In this document: piece after piece, positions 1 through 11,228 of the stretch | Layout of the letters: the number at the start of each line of letters is the position of its first letter | How positions within the stretch are numbered: position 1 is the first letter of the stretch | Source: Aaosphaeria pasadenensis | Lineage: Eukaryota; Ascomycota; Dothideomycetes; Pleosporales | Length of the DNA stretch: 64,000 nucleotides | Reading direction: 5' to 3' | Assembly: GCA_022813625.1 (NCBI GenBank) | Contig: JAKLMB010000052.1 | Coordinates: 46,163 to 110,162, forward strand | Program-made: the position numbers and the translations under genes | Notes under the pieces: generated by a model | Told to the model about the DNA's origin: nothing | Databases searched by the model: none | Seen by the model: the letters and a program-made list of their open reading frames with translations, nothing else

Positions 1-1087
1 TGCAAAGGAGAGAGATTGGGCTTAATATACCCCCGTTTGCTGTTGCTGCTGTTGCTTGCTTGGATGTAACTAGTAAAAGGTAGTGGGAGGGGATGTTGTT
101 CGTCGCATCATTGAATGAATGGAGGGGCCACATTGTTGTATATAGATAGCCAAAACGCAGTAGAGATGAAGCGTAATGTGAGAATGCGAGAACACATCAA
201 ACCATATTTCATATTCATCCCTCTAATGCTACTCGTAAGATATCTACTACTAGCGACAAATCCAACCTACACGCGCTCGGTACCTCTCTCCCGAATATCA
301 GTCTGCTCCCAGCTCCTTGCCCCAAAACACGATCTCGGTAGATAACTAACTACCTTTCTCCTACCAAGATCTCAACGTGCCCTTCCCTTCTCTCAAAGGT
401 AAACCATCACACTTAGCGCCCCGATCCTCCATCCCTAAACCCTCGAAACCCACAATCGCAAATGCCGAAGCGCATTAGCCCCAAACCCTAAAAGATCCAC
501 CTACACGAGAACGAGACTAACACCCCGGCATTTGCGATTAAAGCTACAAGATATCTTATTCGCGATTGTCATTTGCGAATGAGAAACTGCGCGTGGGTAC
601 CTTTCCTGTGTAGATAGGTAGGCTAACTAGCCTCGGGAATGCGGGGTGGGTGCGATTTGGGGATGGAGGGGGGAGGGGGAGGGTTTCGGAATCGGAACGA
701 GGGAGATGTGACGTATAAAAGGGAGGGTCTTCCACCCACACTTTTGATTCCGGGTTGTTCTTATGCAGGAATATTTCGATCACTGTTAGTCGATACCATT
801 TTTGATTCTTCGGCTTTCGTTGGACATTGGTGATTGACGTTCTGGTTGTACTTGTATGTTCAAGATTGAATTGAGGGGAGAGATATTGGCTCGACTTGCT
901 CGCGAGGCTTACATCGTTGTCCACCTGAAAAAAGTGAAGTAGCTTTGAAGCTTCGGTATTCTATATCAGAAACTGCATACCCGGCCCCGGAATTGCAATT
1001 TGAAAGCAGGGTTACCACAGGAAGAGGAAAGAAATCCACACCCTCCTCACGCAGACCTCGGAATCAAGAGAAAGGAAGACAGACACG
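1..1087. other. Upstream region without a recognisable gene
   Basis: No coding region with convincing composition is seen on either strand. The few open frames are short and resemble no family I know. A TATAAAAGG element lies at about 714-722, some 370 bases before the first gene. CT-rich stretches at 340-420 look like untranslated or promoter DNA. Confidence 0.5.
713..722 (+). promoter_or_regulatory. Possible TATA element for the flavin reductase-like gene
   Basis: The sequence contains TATAAAAGG in a G-rich context about 370 bp upstream of the ATG at 1088. TATA elements are not required in many fungal promoters and no transcript start can be read here, so this is only a candidate. Confidence 0.25.
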
Positions 1088-1962
1088 ATGGTATTCTACA
1101 AGCCCGGGGAAACCGACCACGGTCTCCCCAACGACCCCTTCAAAGTACGTTCTTATATCCCTCACCTCCAGTCCTTTCTTTTCCTTTGCCATCACAAGTT
1201 TCCCTGTCAAGGCTAACCCACGAACCAACCCAACAGGCGTGCGTCGTCCCCCGCCCCATCGGCTGGATCTCCACCGTCTCAGGCACGACCGGCACCGCCA
1301 ACCTAGCCCCCTACTCCCAATTCAACAACCTCACCTTCGACCCTCCATACGTCATGTTCAGCGCGAACCAAACCCCCACCGCCGCGCAAAAGGACACCGC
1401 CGCCAACGCCGAAGCCACAGGCGTCTTCTGCTGGAACCTCGCGACGTACGACCTCAAAGACTACGTGAACGCCTCCGCCGAGCAGGTCGACGCTTCCGTC
1501 GACGAGTTCGAGCACGTGGGGCTCGAGAAGGAGGACTCGAGGCTCAGCTTCGTGGACGTGCGGAGTCAGGGGCGGAGGGTCGCGGTGCCGCTGGTGAAGA
1601 GGAGTCCGGTGAAGTTCGAGTGCGTGCATTATAGTACGCTGAGGTTGCCCGGGAATCCGCCGATGGGGGCGGTCGATGTGGTGATTGGGAGGGTGGTGGG
1701 GATTCATATCGACGATGGGGTGCTGACGGATGGGAGGATCGATGTCAGGAAGACGGTGCCGATTGCGAGGTGTGGGTATTTTGAGTATGCGGCGATTAGG
1801 GAGACGTTTGAGATGAGGATTCCGGGGGAGAATAAGAGTTGGTTGACGGGGTTGGAGGGGAGTACGAAGGGACATAGGGCTATGTTGGAGGGGGAGACGG
1901 CGGCGGCGACGGCGGCGACGACGCAGAAGGATGAGGAGTCCGGGCAGGTGGTTGAGAAGTGA
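1088..1962 (+). CDS. Flavin reductase-like domain protein (FMN-binding split-barrel)
   Basis: Two exons (1088-1144, 1237-1962) give 260 residues. The 92-bp intron has a GTACGT donor, a CTAAC branch-like site and a CAG acceptor. Right after the junction comes VVPRPIGWIST, the hallmark start of the flavin reductase-like (DIM6/NTAB) fold in which RPIGW contacts FMN. Next come NLAPYSQFNNLTFDPPYVMF and a stretch typical of the family (GVFCWNLATYDL, DYVNASA). Such proteins bind FMN in the cytosol, and fungal members are usually annotated as flavoprotein oxygenases; the substrate is unknown. The ATG was chosen because MVFYKPGE leads into the splice site and fits the usual fungal N-terminus. The Ala/Thr-rich C-terminal tail (about the last 30 residues) is low complexity. 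Confidence 0.85.
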
Positions 1963-2127
1963 GAAATTGATTTGAGATTCGATTCTCGTGCGGGCCGTCT
2001 AGTAGATGTGTAGATGCTCAAAGATGTAGCCGCCCAAATCCGATAGAGTATGAAGACGACGATAATGCCATGTCCCGCTGATGGTCACCAAAGAACTCCC
2101 AGAACGCCAAAAACTGAAAATGCATCT

Positions 2128-3162
2128 TCAGAAATCGCATGTCTCCAAAGCCCTACTCTTCCCTTTCTCATTCACACTACTCCCGCCACCATCTCCCGTC
2201 CCCACTGCACTATGCGGTAACACCGTCCTCTCGCTCTCCCTGACATCCATCCCCGGCCCACGAATCTTGCCCGCAACGTCCAGCCCGACCTCAACCCCCT
2301 TGATAAGCCCCTCCAACGCCGCGAAAATATCCCCCTGCGACGCATCTCTCGCGTCCTTCAACTTCCCCTCGCCCGGCTCCCCCTTCGCCTTCCCTTTCCC
2401 CTTCCCTCCAATCTCCACCCCCTCAATCCTAAGCATGTACCCCTGATCCGGCGCCTCCTCGTCGAACGACGGCGCCGTCCGCACATTCGCACTCGTAATT
2501 TGCCACTCCGACGACAGGGACTGCGCATCCAGTATCTCGTGGCCGTCCGCGCCCACATCGACAACAATATACCTCTCCTTGACCCCCGGTATCGGCGGCG
2601 GAAGCGGAGACTCGACGTGCGGCGAGTCGTGCACCCGGTCTCTCTCGTCGTCATCCTCATCGTCCCCGGCTTGGCTGGGATCTTGCTCGCTCTGCTGTTG
2701 CCTCCGCCGCCGTTGCTCCTCTTGCTCTTCGTGGTCGCCGCTTTCGGGCGACGTTTCGGGCAGGTATTTCGTGTCGTCGAGGCCGAGACTGCGCATCGCG
2801 GCGGCGGTCATGATGACGGGGTCGTCGTCCGCGAAGACGTAGTGTACGTATGGGTGGTAGTGCTCGCCTGTCGTTGTGTCTTCGATGAGGGTGAAGAAGG
2901 GGTTGAAGTTTTGTGGCGGGAGGAGCATTTGGTGGGAGTCGGGTTCGGGGTAGGGGATTTCGCCATCGTCTTCGTGGTATGGAGGGCCGAGGGGGTCTTG
3001 TTCTTGGGTAGGCTGTAATTCTTCGGGTGGTGGAGAGTCGTCTGCCTGCGCGGATGGCGGGTCGTCGAAGTGGTGGAGGAGATGCTCGCGCGGGGAGCGT
3101 GTGGCTTGGGGTAGGGGAGGGGACTTGGACTGCCGTATGCTTGAAGGTCTACTTGAGGACAT
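2128..3162 (-). CDS. Acidic, Pro-rich protein of unknown function
   Basis: A single exon of 344 residues. I recognise no named domain. The N-terminal 60 residues are Ser/Pro-rich and likely disordered. Two blocks look folded and conserved in style: residues about 85-135 (QNFNPFFTLIEDTTTGEHYHP, then HYVFADDDP) and about 190-260 (RYIVVDVGADGHEILDAQ, then GYMLRIEGVEI). Between them lies an E/Q/R/D-rich segment (residues about 140-180). A Gly/Lys-rich linker and a short tail follow. It probably belongs to a conserved, unnamed Pezizomycotina family, but that cannot be tested here. It runs in the same direction as APC11 downstream in the window, with about 440 bp between them. Confidence 0.6.
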   Translation of the reverse strand: MSSSRPSSIRQSKSPPLPQATRSPREHLLHHFDDPPSAQADDSPPPEELQPTQEQDPLGPPYHEDDGEIPYPEPDSHQMLLPPQNFNPFFTLIEDTTTGEHYHPYVHYVFADDDPVIMTAAAMRSLGLDDTKYLPETSPESGDHEEQEEQRRRRQQQSEQDPSQAGDDEDDDERDRVHDSPHVESPLPPPIPGVKERYIVVDVGADGHEILDAQSLSSEWQITSANVRTAPSFDEEAPDQGYMLRIEGVEIGGKGKGKAKGEPGEGKLKDARDASQGDIFAALEGLIKGVEVGLDVAGKIRGPGMDVRESERTVLPHSAVGTGDGGGSSVNEKGKSRALETCDF

Positions 3163-3601
3163 GGTGTTGGGGAGGATGTGTGTTGGGTGTTGTGGTTGTT
3201 ATTGTTGAGTTGTGGTTGGGGTATTACCCAGATTATTAGATGAATGGCACATTGGTAGGGCTGAACTAGCTCAGCTTGGGGGAGCTTCCGGGGGAGAGCA
3301 TTATCGATAACGGCGGGCAGGGGTCAGCTTGAGCCGCATCCTGGAGCATTTGGGCTATAGATCATGCACATAATGTGACTAGACGGTTAATCCGACATAC
3401 TATGTTCATATGAAAATGGCTTGTCTTTAATGGGAATGATTTCATTCAAACAGGCATACGAATTCTATGTATTCGCAGTGGTATGGGTATCTTCCAAAAC
3501 GCCAAAAATGTCGCTCTATCATCTTCCAGCACAACAATCCGCGACGACCTCCACCTCTCAGCGCATATCGAACCTCCGAGTGAGTTCCGACATCGTTGGC
3601 G
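3163..3601. other. Intergenic, between the unknown acidic protein and APC11
   Basis: Contains the promoter side of the minus-strand gene at 2128-3162 and the 3' flank of APC11. Short open frames on the plus strand near 3421-3601 are not supported by composition. Confidence 0.5.
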
Positions 3602-4101
3602 TCAAGCGGGGGTATCCAGCGCAGTGCCAGATTCATCGCCCTGGACTTCCGTATCGTCGGCGACAGCATCTTTGCTCTTGAACGCTATTGAGAACCAGTT
3701 AGCGACCGCTACGTAATGGGCAAGGGCAATGGACTTACGCTGTCTGCACATAGGACACTTCTCCTGCGCACTCTCCTGCTTCAGCCAGGAGAATATACAA
3801 TGCTAGTTGATACGTTAGCACCCATCTCCACCCCAGAAACAGCAGAAGCTTTAACGGGAACGAACCATGTGAAACGAATGGTTGCATTCTCCCAGCACTA
3901 CCCCATCGTTAATTAGCATGCCATTGGACATTGGTACTGGAGGATGCTCGCAAACGCACACAGCGGACACTCGTCACCCGGGTATTTGCACTTGGAGCAT
4001 GTGCTGTCGTAGGGGTTTCGACAGATGCCGCAGACGTCGTCATCGGGCATGTCCCATCGCCACGCCGCGACGGCGTTCCACTCCTTTATCGTGACCTTCA
4101 T
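3602..4101 (-). CDS. APC11: Anaphase-promoting complex RING subunit Apc11
   Basis: Four exons on the minus strand (4101-3960, 3897-3866, 3802-3739, 3684-3602) encode 106 residues. The N-terminus MKVTIKEWNAVAAWRWDMP is nearly the universal Apc11 start and includes the Trp residues that pack on the complex. The RING-H2 metal ligands follow: CGIC, then DSTCSKC, GDECPL, CNHSFHMHC and CPMC. Apc11 is the catalytic RING of the APC/C ubiquitin ligase; it binds the E2 and Apc2 in the nucleus. The three introns are 54-63 bp with GTGCGT, GTTCGT and GTAAGT donors. The RING is split by introns after CPLL, HM and the last CRQ. The C-terminal 22 residues (FKSKDAV...) are an acidic extension beyond the core RING. 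Confidence 0.93.
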
Positions 4102-4627
4102 GTTGTTACCCACGCGCTTTCTGGCGCTAGCGGAAGACGAGAGTGATGTCAGTATCTGCGGGCACGAGACAGGACGGGATGGCAGGCGTGGGATGTCGTA
4201 AGTTCGCGTTCGGTGTGGGCGTAGGTGTGGGATTGAATGGTGGTTGCAGTTAATTTGTTTTGTTCGGCGGAAAAGTCGTCGCTGTAGGTGTTTGCAGCCC
4301 CGCCAAGCGGGCCCCAGGGCAACAGTATACACTAAACACTCCATTATTACCCGTCCACCCGTCTTGAAAAGAATCCACTTCTCGGCGTGTTTCACAGGGC
4401 TGAGTTCCTTTCTACGCTAATGGACCTGAGTATTTCATTCAAGTAGATAATAAGTACATGGATCGGGAGTGAGCGAGCGGATCACCTGTGCTCCCCGCGA
4501 ATGTTTGTTTACTGCACAGTTCGTGTAATTAGCGAGCCGACGCTCTGATCTACTCCATACCCGCCGAGCTCAATTGCTCTTAATATCGAACACTTGGTTA
4601 TTTCTTCAAGCTGTATCTCTCATCATA
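4102..4627. promoter_or_regulatory. Divergent promoter region between APC11 and the phosphotransferase
   Basis: This 526-bp interval separates two head-to-head start codons. Minus-strand open reading in 4102-4395 only extends the APC11 frame upstream of its conserved start. No clear TATA box is seen. Confidence 0.4.
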
Positions 4628-6037
4628 ATGACCGAAAATCACACAAACTTCCAAGCGCGACTCGATTTCATCCGGTATCTGCTCCGTGAGCAGTTCAACG
4701 TCGAAGTAAAGTGGCACAGCGCCTTTCAGGGACCAAAGACTAACCTAGTATATGTCTGAAGGCCACAGAGATTGTTCCTATTCAATACGATCCGGAATGT
4801 CCCTTCAAGTACAACAACTTCGTCTACCGCATTACTGTGCCTTCGCCTCTTCGCAGAGATTGGCCACAACAGCCTGGCGCTGTGGCCGCGCCTGAAGATG
4901 CAAGAGAGTTCATCATGCGACTCACCAATCGTAACGCTGAGGGTATGAATCCACACACGCGAGTGGAAAATGAAGTGGCTATGATCTCCCTCGCCGCAGA
5001 AGCTCTCAGCGGCTTCGAATCACACATCGTTCCTTCCGTATATGGCTGGGGTAGCGCGGCGCTATCAACCTCGCAGGGCTGGATCCTGCAGGAACTCATG
5101 CCTGGAGTCCCTCTAGACGAAACCTTCGACGACATGTCTCTCGAGGAAAAGGAAAACATCCTCGCGCAAATGGCCCAGATTCTCAAGGCACTGCAAGACT
5201 TCCAGCTCCCGGAAAGCATAAAAGATTATGGCGGAGTCACCTTTGACGAATCTGGGCGCATCTTGAGTGCTGCGATGACGAGCGTGGGTAGTGGACCTTG
5301 GCCGTCATATGAAAAGTACTTCCTCGATCGCCTCGAATGCGCTCTCAAAACGGCCGACCGCAATCCCTACATCAACGGGTGGGAGGCGAGTGGGGTCAGG
5401 AAACGTCTCGAGGCCTTTATTGAGAGCGGCGTGCCGGCACAGTTCGAGGCTCTCCGGTCCTCCAGCGACAAGGCTATCGTGCATGCCGACTTCAGTGAGT
5501 AGTATTTCCTCTCTCCCTTGCGTACTCTTCTTCTATTGCGAGGCTAGTGCTAATGCTTTTCGACGCGCAGCTCCGAACAACATACTCTACGACCCCTCGA
5601 CCAAGCGCCTCACAGCCTTGATCGACTACGATTTCGCATGCATCCTGCACCCGTCCTACGAATTCCTCCGCTCCTTCAGCGGCGCGGGGGGTCAGTTCCA
5701 AGGCTGGTCTGACATCGAGTCTAGCGAGCAGACTGCACTGCGAGATGCGAAGCTGCACGGCTTCCCGTCGCCCTTGCCTGAGGGCACCGAGGACGGTGTG
5801 AAATGGGATGTTGCGAAGACGTGGGAGGATGAACTGGAGAAGCTGGATGTGAAGCGGCCGAGGACGACGGAGGGGATTGAGAAGGTTGCGGATGTTGATG
5901 CGGTGCTAAGGTCGATATTGCCGTGGCGGGTTACGAATTCGGATATTTTGAGGCTGCAGTCTGAGGAGGTGATTTTGAAGTGTAGGAATGAGAATGAAGG
6001 GCAGTTGGTTAAGCTGCTGGATCATCTGGGGTTTTAG
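4628..6037 (+). CDS. APH-family (aminoglycoside phosphotransferase-like) kinase
   Basis: Three exons (4628-4705, 4762-5494, 5571-6037) give 425 residues. The first intron (56 bp, GTAAAG donor, GACTAAC branch, AAG acceptor) removes an apparent frame break; the second is 76 bp. The protein kinase-like APH fold (PF01636) is shown by the catalytic loop HADFTPNN (H267, D269, N274) and the metal-binding stretch IDYDFA (D289 or D291). The conserved N-lobe stretch is YNNFVYRITV. Known fungal members are large paralogous families of uncertain substrate, so a drug-resistance role should not be assumed. The gene is head to head with APC11. Confidence 0.85.
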
Positions 6038-6852
6038 TGGATTGGAGGGAAGAAGTGCGGAAGTATGATAGAGTACCTGAGGTAGATAGGTAGATATGGC
6101 TGCAAAGTCCTCTACTATGAGGACAGCTACTACGATACCTTTTACCTATAGATTTCCAATGATTCAGAAATGACCCTGCTAAACTTACATACACCGTGGC
6201 TACTCCGCAACAACTCCGCAAAACAAATAAACACAATATGTACCTCAATCGGAATTGATCCCTCACTGGTGGCCCAAGCTCCCGACCCTGGGAACGACGT
6301 AAGGACCCACTTTTATTGTGAACGTCCAAGTTCAATTCCAAGCAAAGCAAAGAGTTACAGGAGCAACTTCAGAGATAACACCACACCTTTCTCCACGCTC
6401 TGTACACTCCACTTTATCTGCTTTGTCTAGCTCTGCTATCTCCCCGCAGCCAGAAGCAATTCCAGAACAGCCCGCCCATTCACGCTAATTGATCACATTC
6501 CACCCCGCTAAAAGCTTCCAAGCGATCGGACCCCTCAAAGCAAATCGGATAATCGTTGCTGGCCGATCAGCGCTGTCGTGCTCACCAAAGGACGAGCAAT
6601 CAATCCATTAATCAATCAATCAAGTCAAGTCCTATCTCATCCCGCCGCGGGGAAAGATACTTGGACGGAGCTTCACCTCCATCGTCACAAGCCGTTCCCC
6701 ATCTTCGCCTTCATCTTCTTCAACATCCTCCTCCTACCTCAAGCTCGTCTTTGCTCCACTTTCTCGCTCAACTCCGACCTCGGGGTATTCTTCGATACAC
6801 ACTACTGATAACGCCATCACCTTTCTTGTCTCCTGCCGCAACCTCGCCAAAC
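6038..6852. other. Intergenic and likely 5' leader of the sulfurtransferase gene
   Basis: No gene seen. The last 200 bases are CT-rich (many TCTTC, CCTCC tracts), as in fungal promoters and 5' leaders. The open frame that runs through it from about 6556 lacks an ATG in good context before 6853. Confidence 0.5.
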
Positions 6853-8000
6853 ATGTTGCTCGCAAGCTTCCGCTGCTTTGCGCGGCCATTCTCCTCCTCT
6901 CCCCTCACCCGCCCTGCCTTTCGGAACACCACCGCCACAACAACATTCGCATTCACCTCCATCAGCAAAAGAGCCATGTCTTCTCACTTCACATTGGATA
7001 CCTACCTCGTCACGCCTGCAGAGCTGCACGACGCCCTCCAGAAGAACGTTCACTCCAAGATATCTACAGCTCCGAAGATCATTCCCCTGTGCGCATCCTG
7101 GTTCCTCCCAAATGACGGCCGCAACGGCTACGAAGTCTTCAAGGAAGGCCGCATTCCCCACTCACGGTTCTTCGATCTCGACGCCATCAAGGACCCCAAT
7201 TCGCCATACCCGCACATGTTACCTTCTGCACAGGACTTTGCAAAAGCAATGGGAAAGCTGGGCATAAGGAGGGACGATAGCGTTGTCGTGTACGACTCCA
7301 AGGAATTGGGAATTTTCAGCGCTCCCAGGGTGGGCTGGACACTTCAGGCCTTTGGACACCCGAATGTTCATGTCTTGAACAACTTCAAAAAGTGGGTGGA
7401 GGAGGGTTACGAGCTTGAAAGTGGGGACGTACATCCCGTGCCAGAGACCACTTACCCCGTCCCCGAGCTCGACGCAAGTAAGGTCGTAGCCTTCGAGGAG
7501 GTCAAGGACATCGCGAAGGAGCAGGGTAAAGAGGGCGCCGAAGAAGTGCAGATCCTAGATGCGAGGAGCAAGGGTCGATGGGAGGGAACGGACCCTGAAC
7601 CGCGTGAAGGTACACAGTACACCGGCTCTCATACCTTCACCTGGCAATTTTATCTACGCTGGGAAAGTTTCCCAGATACTGACTACAACGTCCAGGTCTC
7701 TCCTCCGGCCACATCCCCCACTCCATCTCTGTCCCCGTCTCCGAGCTCCTCGACCCAGACACTAAAGCTTTCCTCCCCTCCTCAGACCTCAAAGCCATCT
7801 TCCAATCCAAAGGCGTCGACCCCTCCAAACCCATAATCAGCAGCTGCGGCACGGGAGTCACTGCCGCCGTCATCGACGCAGCCCTCGTCGAAGCCGGTTA
7901 CCCCGTCGAGACGAAGAGGATCTACGACGGGAGCTGGACCGAGTGGGCGCAGCGCGTGCATCCTGCCGAAAATCTGATCGTCAAGGTTGAAGATGCATAA
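6853..8000 (+). CDS. TUM1: Two-rhodanese thiosulfate/3-mercaptopyruvate sulfurtransferase
   Basis: Two exons (6853-7609, 7696-8000) give 353 residues. The intron is 86 bp, GTACAC to CCAG, with an ACTGAC branch site. Two rhodanese domains are present: about residues 50-190 (PHSRFFDLDAI, VVYDSKELGIFSAPR; no catalytic Cys, as usual) and about 210-345 (ILDARSKGRWEG, GHIPHS, then SCGTGVTAA with catalytic Cys303). The CGTG loop resembles mercaptopyruvate sulfurtransferases more than thiosulfate-type CRKG. Family members pass persulfide sulfur, for example to tRNA thiolation. The first 40 residues are rich in Arg, Ser and Phe and lack acidic residues, as in a mitochondrial presequence. A second ATG at 6976 would give a cytosolic form. 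Confidence 0.9.
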
Positions 8001-9344
8001 AGGAAGTGTCTTTTTCCTTAGCTTTTACTGCATGCATGTGTTTTCTCTCTCCCATTCTGTGTAGGAAGTATGTCTCCTCTTATTATTTTTTTCTGTCTGG
8101 CCTTCTGTCTGTCTGCGAACGAAATCATTCGCTGGAACGATACCCAATTTCTCATACTTCTTTCTTGCTTTGTCTTCTTCTATCTGGCAGGCATTTCTAG
8201 TTATAGTTTTTAGCTATAGCTCCAGCCTTTTCCTTCTCCGATCGACTACACTCGAGGCTGAGTGGAAATAGGAATTTGAATCAAATGGAAATTCGAAAAA
8301 GCAAAATAGAGCTTATCCCATGTGACCCACACCCCCACGTCCAATCCCCCCTCCCCTCCCGGAAATCTTACGATAGTTACTGCAAAAGGCGCCTAGAGAC
8401 AGACATAGGTATACACAAAATGCCTTTTCACCTTTTCCGGAGTCCCCGATTGTTCCTGGGGGAACTCGATGGATCAGTAAGGCTGGACAATACTACCAGT
8501 ACGATGCCACGAAACAAGATCTGAGTGATGCAGCGAAGTCGATACCTCCAGATGTGAACATATATTTCCCAACCGAACCGGGCAATTCTATGAGGAATTT
8601 CAACCCTCGTAAGAATGTAGGGTACCAATGGAATGGAGCCGCACGGGTGTGAGCTTCCTGTCTAGTAATCGTGATATACATATGAGATTTCTTTCTGCGT
8701 CCAGTCTTGGCCGTGGCAGCTTTTGCGAGGATTATCTTGAAATTGCGGCCTGTCCCGCCTGGTTGTGTCACATAGCTTAGCACGCCGTGTGCGTTGGCAA
8801 TTAGAGCAAACCTTCTTCAATACATTACATGCTTCATTTCCATCATGAACGAGTTTGTAGCAGTACCGGTCCGTATCATTACCCAAGAATGCATGCTGTG
8901 TTATAGAGACCACCAAGCTCAAGAGAAGGTCCTCGCAGGTATGAATAGCCCCCCTCATCTATGAGGACACTAATTGTTTGAACAGTAGCTGGATCTCATT
9001 CATTTGAAGGATATAGTCATTCTTTTGACATTGTCCCAAACAATGTGAAAAGAGTAGTGCCTTTATACAAGAATAGCACGGCCCAATCCATATTAATTTG
9101 CTTCCCATCGTGCAAGCATGGCTATTGTGTATGCAATAGGTCCGCTACTGATGCATTCCTTCTCCATTCTGATTGTGTCCAAATTTTACACAACATTTCG
9201 AACACAATTTCGATGCGTGCCATATGGATATTTTGCCGCTGCATCCAGCCAAAGTTTCTCCCCTGTAAACCTGGCTACTCCACGCGATGGATGGCCGGAG
9301 CCCTGGGCGACAGTTCAACGCAAGAACTTCTTCCTAAGGCCGTT
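8001..9344. other. Intergenic; one weak minus-strand Cys-containing open frame
   Basis: Bases 8001-8250 are T/C-rich 3' flank. On the minus strand, 8662-8958 is open for 98 residues with about seven Cys and a moderately hydrophobic start (LLLSLVVSITQHAF). It has no recognisable family and no sure start or splice signals, so it is not called a gene. The rest shows nothing. Confidence 0.4.
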
Positions 9345-9345
9345 T

Positions 9346-10888
9346 CAACGACCTCAACTACGTCTCACAACTTCCCGTCGAGCTTCAAATCATCATCCTC
9401 GAGCTTTCTGGGCCGAGCACAGCCATGGCGATGCTCTCGGTCGTTTTGGGCGTTCTCCCCGTGTTGCTGTCAAAGCGGCTCCATAAATCTCGCTTGCTTG
9501 ATACAGAGCTCGACTGTTCCCAAGCAATCTACGCGAAATATATCACTCTTCGGGGGCAGACGTACATATCCAACGTCAGCAACAAGCATGGCCATGGTAT
9601 GTCCAAGCTACCTACAAAGGCAGCGTCTAGAATACTCGCACTGTCAATGGACAGTTTCGGTATCCGCAGAGTATCTCGTGTACAGGAGGCTCGCGATTCC
9701 AGGCTGCTTGGAGACTTGTGGTATCGATTTGAGAAAATACCTCAGAAATCTGGTAGCACGATCACTCTGAGACGTAATGTAGGTTACGCTCTGTCGAGGC
9801 GTCCTTTGCATTGGCTGATAGGCACCAGCCATTGGTGATTGACGATGTTATACTTGATCGTCACAACCACCGCAGGTTTCTTTGGGATTATCCAATGAAG
9901 CCTGAAATTGTACCGCACCAATGGTACGATCCATGGCCCGAACATTCGGACTGCTATGGATTCAAACGTGTTTCTTTGAACGGCAGTGTGAGTGGGATCG
10001 CCGTCTCGTGTGGTCAAGGGACGAATCTGAGTTTCCACGCCATTCGCGAGGGACAGAGAGATGCATCGATCCACGTCAAGACCGAAGTGGCAGCGAAGCA
10101 ACCTTTAACTTGGATCTATTTCCCTCTTGCCGAAGGGGAGACGATTTGCGGTGTTTGGGTCATGTCCAACTATGGAGGGTTGGCGAATGTTTGTGTAAGG
10201 ATCCCAATAAACCCCCTTCGCACATCAGTGCCAGACTACTCATTAGTATGTTTGCTCTCCCCAGATTTACACAACCCTCGGCCGATCGCGCATATTTGCA
10301 AGTTTCAAAGAGCCCCGGTTCCGCTACGGCGACCGCTACCAATGCATCAATTCGGGCGCGGACGGGAGCATCACGGCCCTCTACTACGACAGTCTCCGTT
10401 TGCGATCGGAGCGCAGCCTTCGGGTCGGCGTTGTGAGTTCACAGGACGGCGTATTCGACGTCCCAGAAAAGCCTCCCTTTGCGGATTATTCCATCCCGGA
10501 AGTGTGTCTGCAGGCCGAGCTGGAATGATTCCATTCGCAGGCTTCGCTCCGAGATGTTGTTTCGGCGGAAACCTGCGAGGACAGGTTGACGGGCGTCTGC
10601 CTCGGCGTGTTGCTTCGTTACAGGAATGGTCGAGAGGAGACTTTGGGCCAGTGGCGCTTCGATCAGACTGTCGCAACATTTGAACACGATCAATGCATAC
10701 GGTCAATGTCCTATCGCATAGATCACAGCAAAAGGATACCCCGGATGAGGGCCGTCTCTTTTGGTGCTTGCCTAACTGGTGAGAGCCCCGAGGGCGTGAG
10801 CATTCAGATGCAAGGCCATCTTATATGGTGGTTCAGCGACCTTGGGGCAGGTTTCGTAGTCCATTTGTCAGATACAGGCCGGGATTGA
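9346..10888 (+). CDS. F-box protein, 5' end unresolved, possibly degraded
   Basis: Coding sequence is clear from about 9350 to 10888. An F-box-like start (QLPVELQIIILEL) opens the frame, but a TAA lies just upstream and no ATG precedes it, so a 5' exon is missing or lost. Exons are about 9346-9778, 9829-10194 and 10265-10888, with introns of 50 bp (GTAGGT to CCAG) and 70 bp (GTAAGG to CCAG). The body (YITLRGQTYISNV, GSVSGIAVSCGQG, GETICGVWVMSNYG, GQWRFDQTV) resembles fungal F-box proteins with a DUF7600-like C-terminal region. An in-frame TGA at 10526-10528 is avoided only by a 39-bp intron (10502-10540, GTGTGT to GCAG), which would be unusually short. F-box proteins recruit targets to SCF ubiquitin ligases. 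Confidence 0.5.
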
Positions 10889-11228
10889 CTCCCGCCGTTG
10901 TAATGTCTCGTTTCTCGGAATATGTTCTCGTTACCACACTCCACATAGCCACATACACGCACTCTTTTTCTATTGCAAGCAAACGCCGCGCTCGAGTATC
11001 AACAACAACAAGCGCTGCTCCTGCGATGACGGACCGGCCTATGCACTTCAAGGATTACTGTTGGGCTGCGGGGTTAAGCCTGGGGGCTTTACCGTACACA
11101 AAATGTAGATAATATCTCCTTAAACCTGCTTACTCTTTATACCTTAGCCTCTCCTTAGCCTCTACCCTTTATTATATCCTTTACAAAATAAATATTAATT
11201 AATTTTTCTAATATACAAATTCCGCCTG
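10889..11228. other. Intergenic with an AT-rich segment
   Basis: Bases 11103-11220 are markedly AT-rich compared with the flanks and hold a tandem 11-bp repeat. This resembles a small remnant of a RIP-mutated repeat. No gene seen. Confidence 0.5.
11142..11163 (+). repeat. Perfect tandem duplication of an 11-bp unit
   Basis: CCTTAGCCTCT occurs twice without a gap at the edge of an AT-rich tract. It is probably part of a decayed repeat. Confidence 0.6.

Noticed and set aside
945..1875. Long Arg/Pro/His-rich open frames overlapping the flavin reductase-like gene
   Set aside because: They are GC-driven shadows of the real frame, with repetitive composition and no family.
2358..3018. Open frames within the unknown acidic protein gene
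   Set aside because: Shadow frames; the minus-strand 344-residue frame has better composition and a proper start.
4706..4761. Apparent premature stop or frameshift in the APH-type kinase after NLVYV
   Set aside because: A 56-bp intron with GTAAAG donor, GACTAAC branch site and AAG acceptor removes it and joins two conserved segments in frame.
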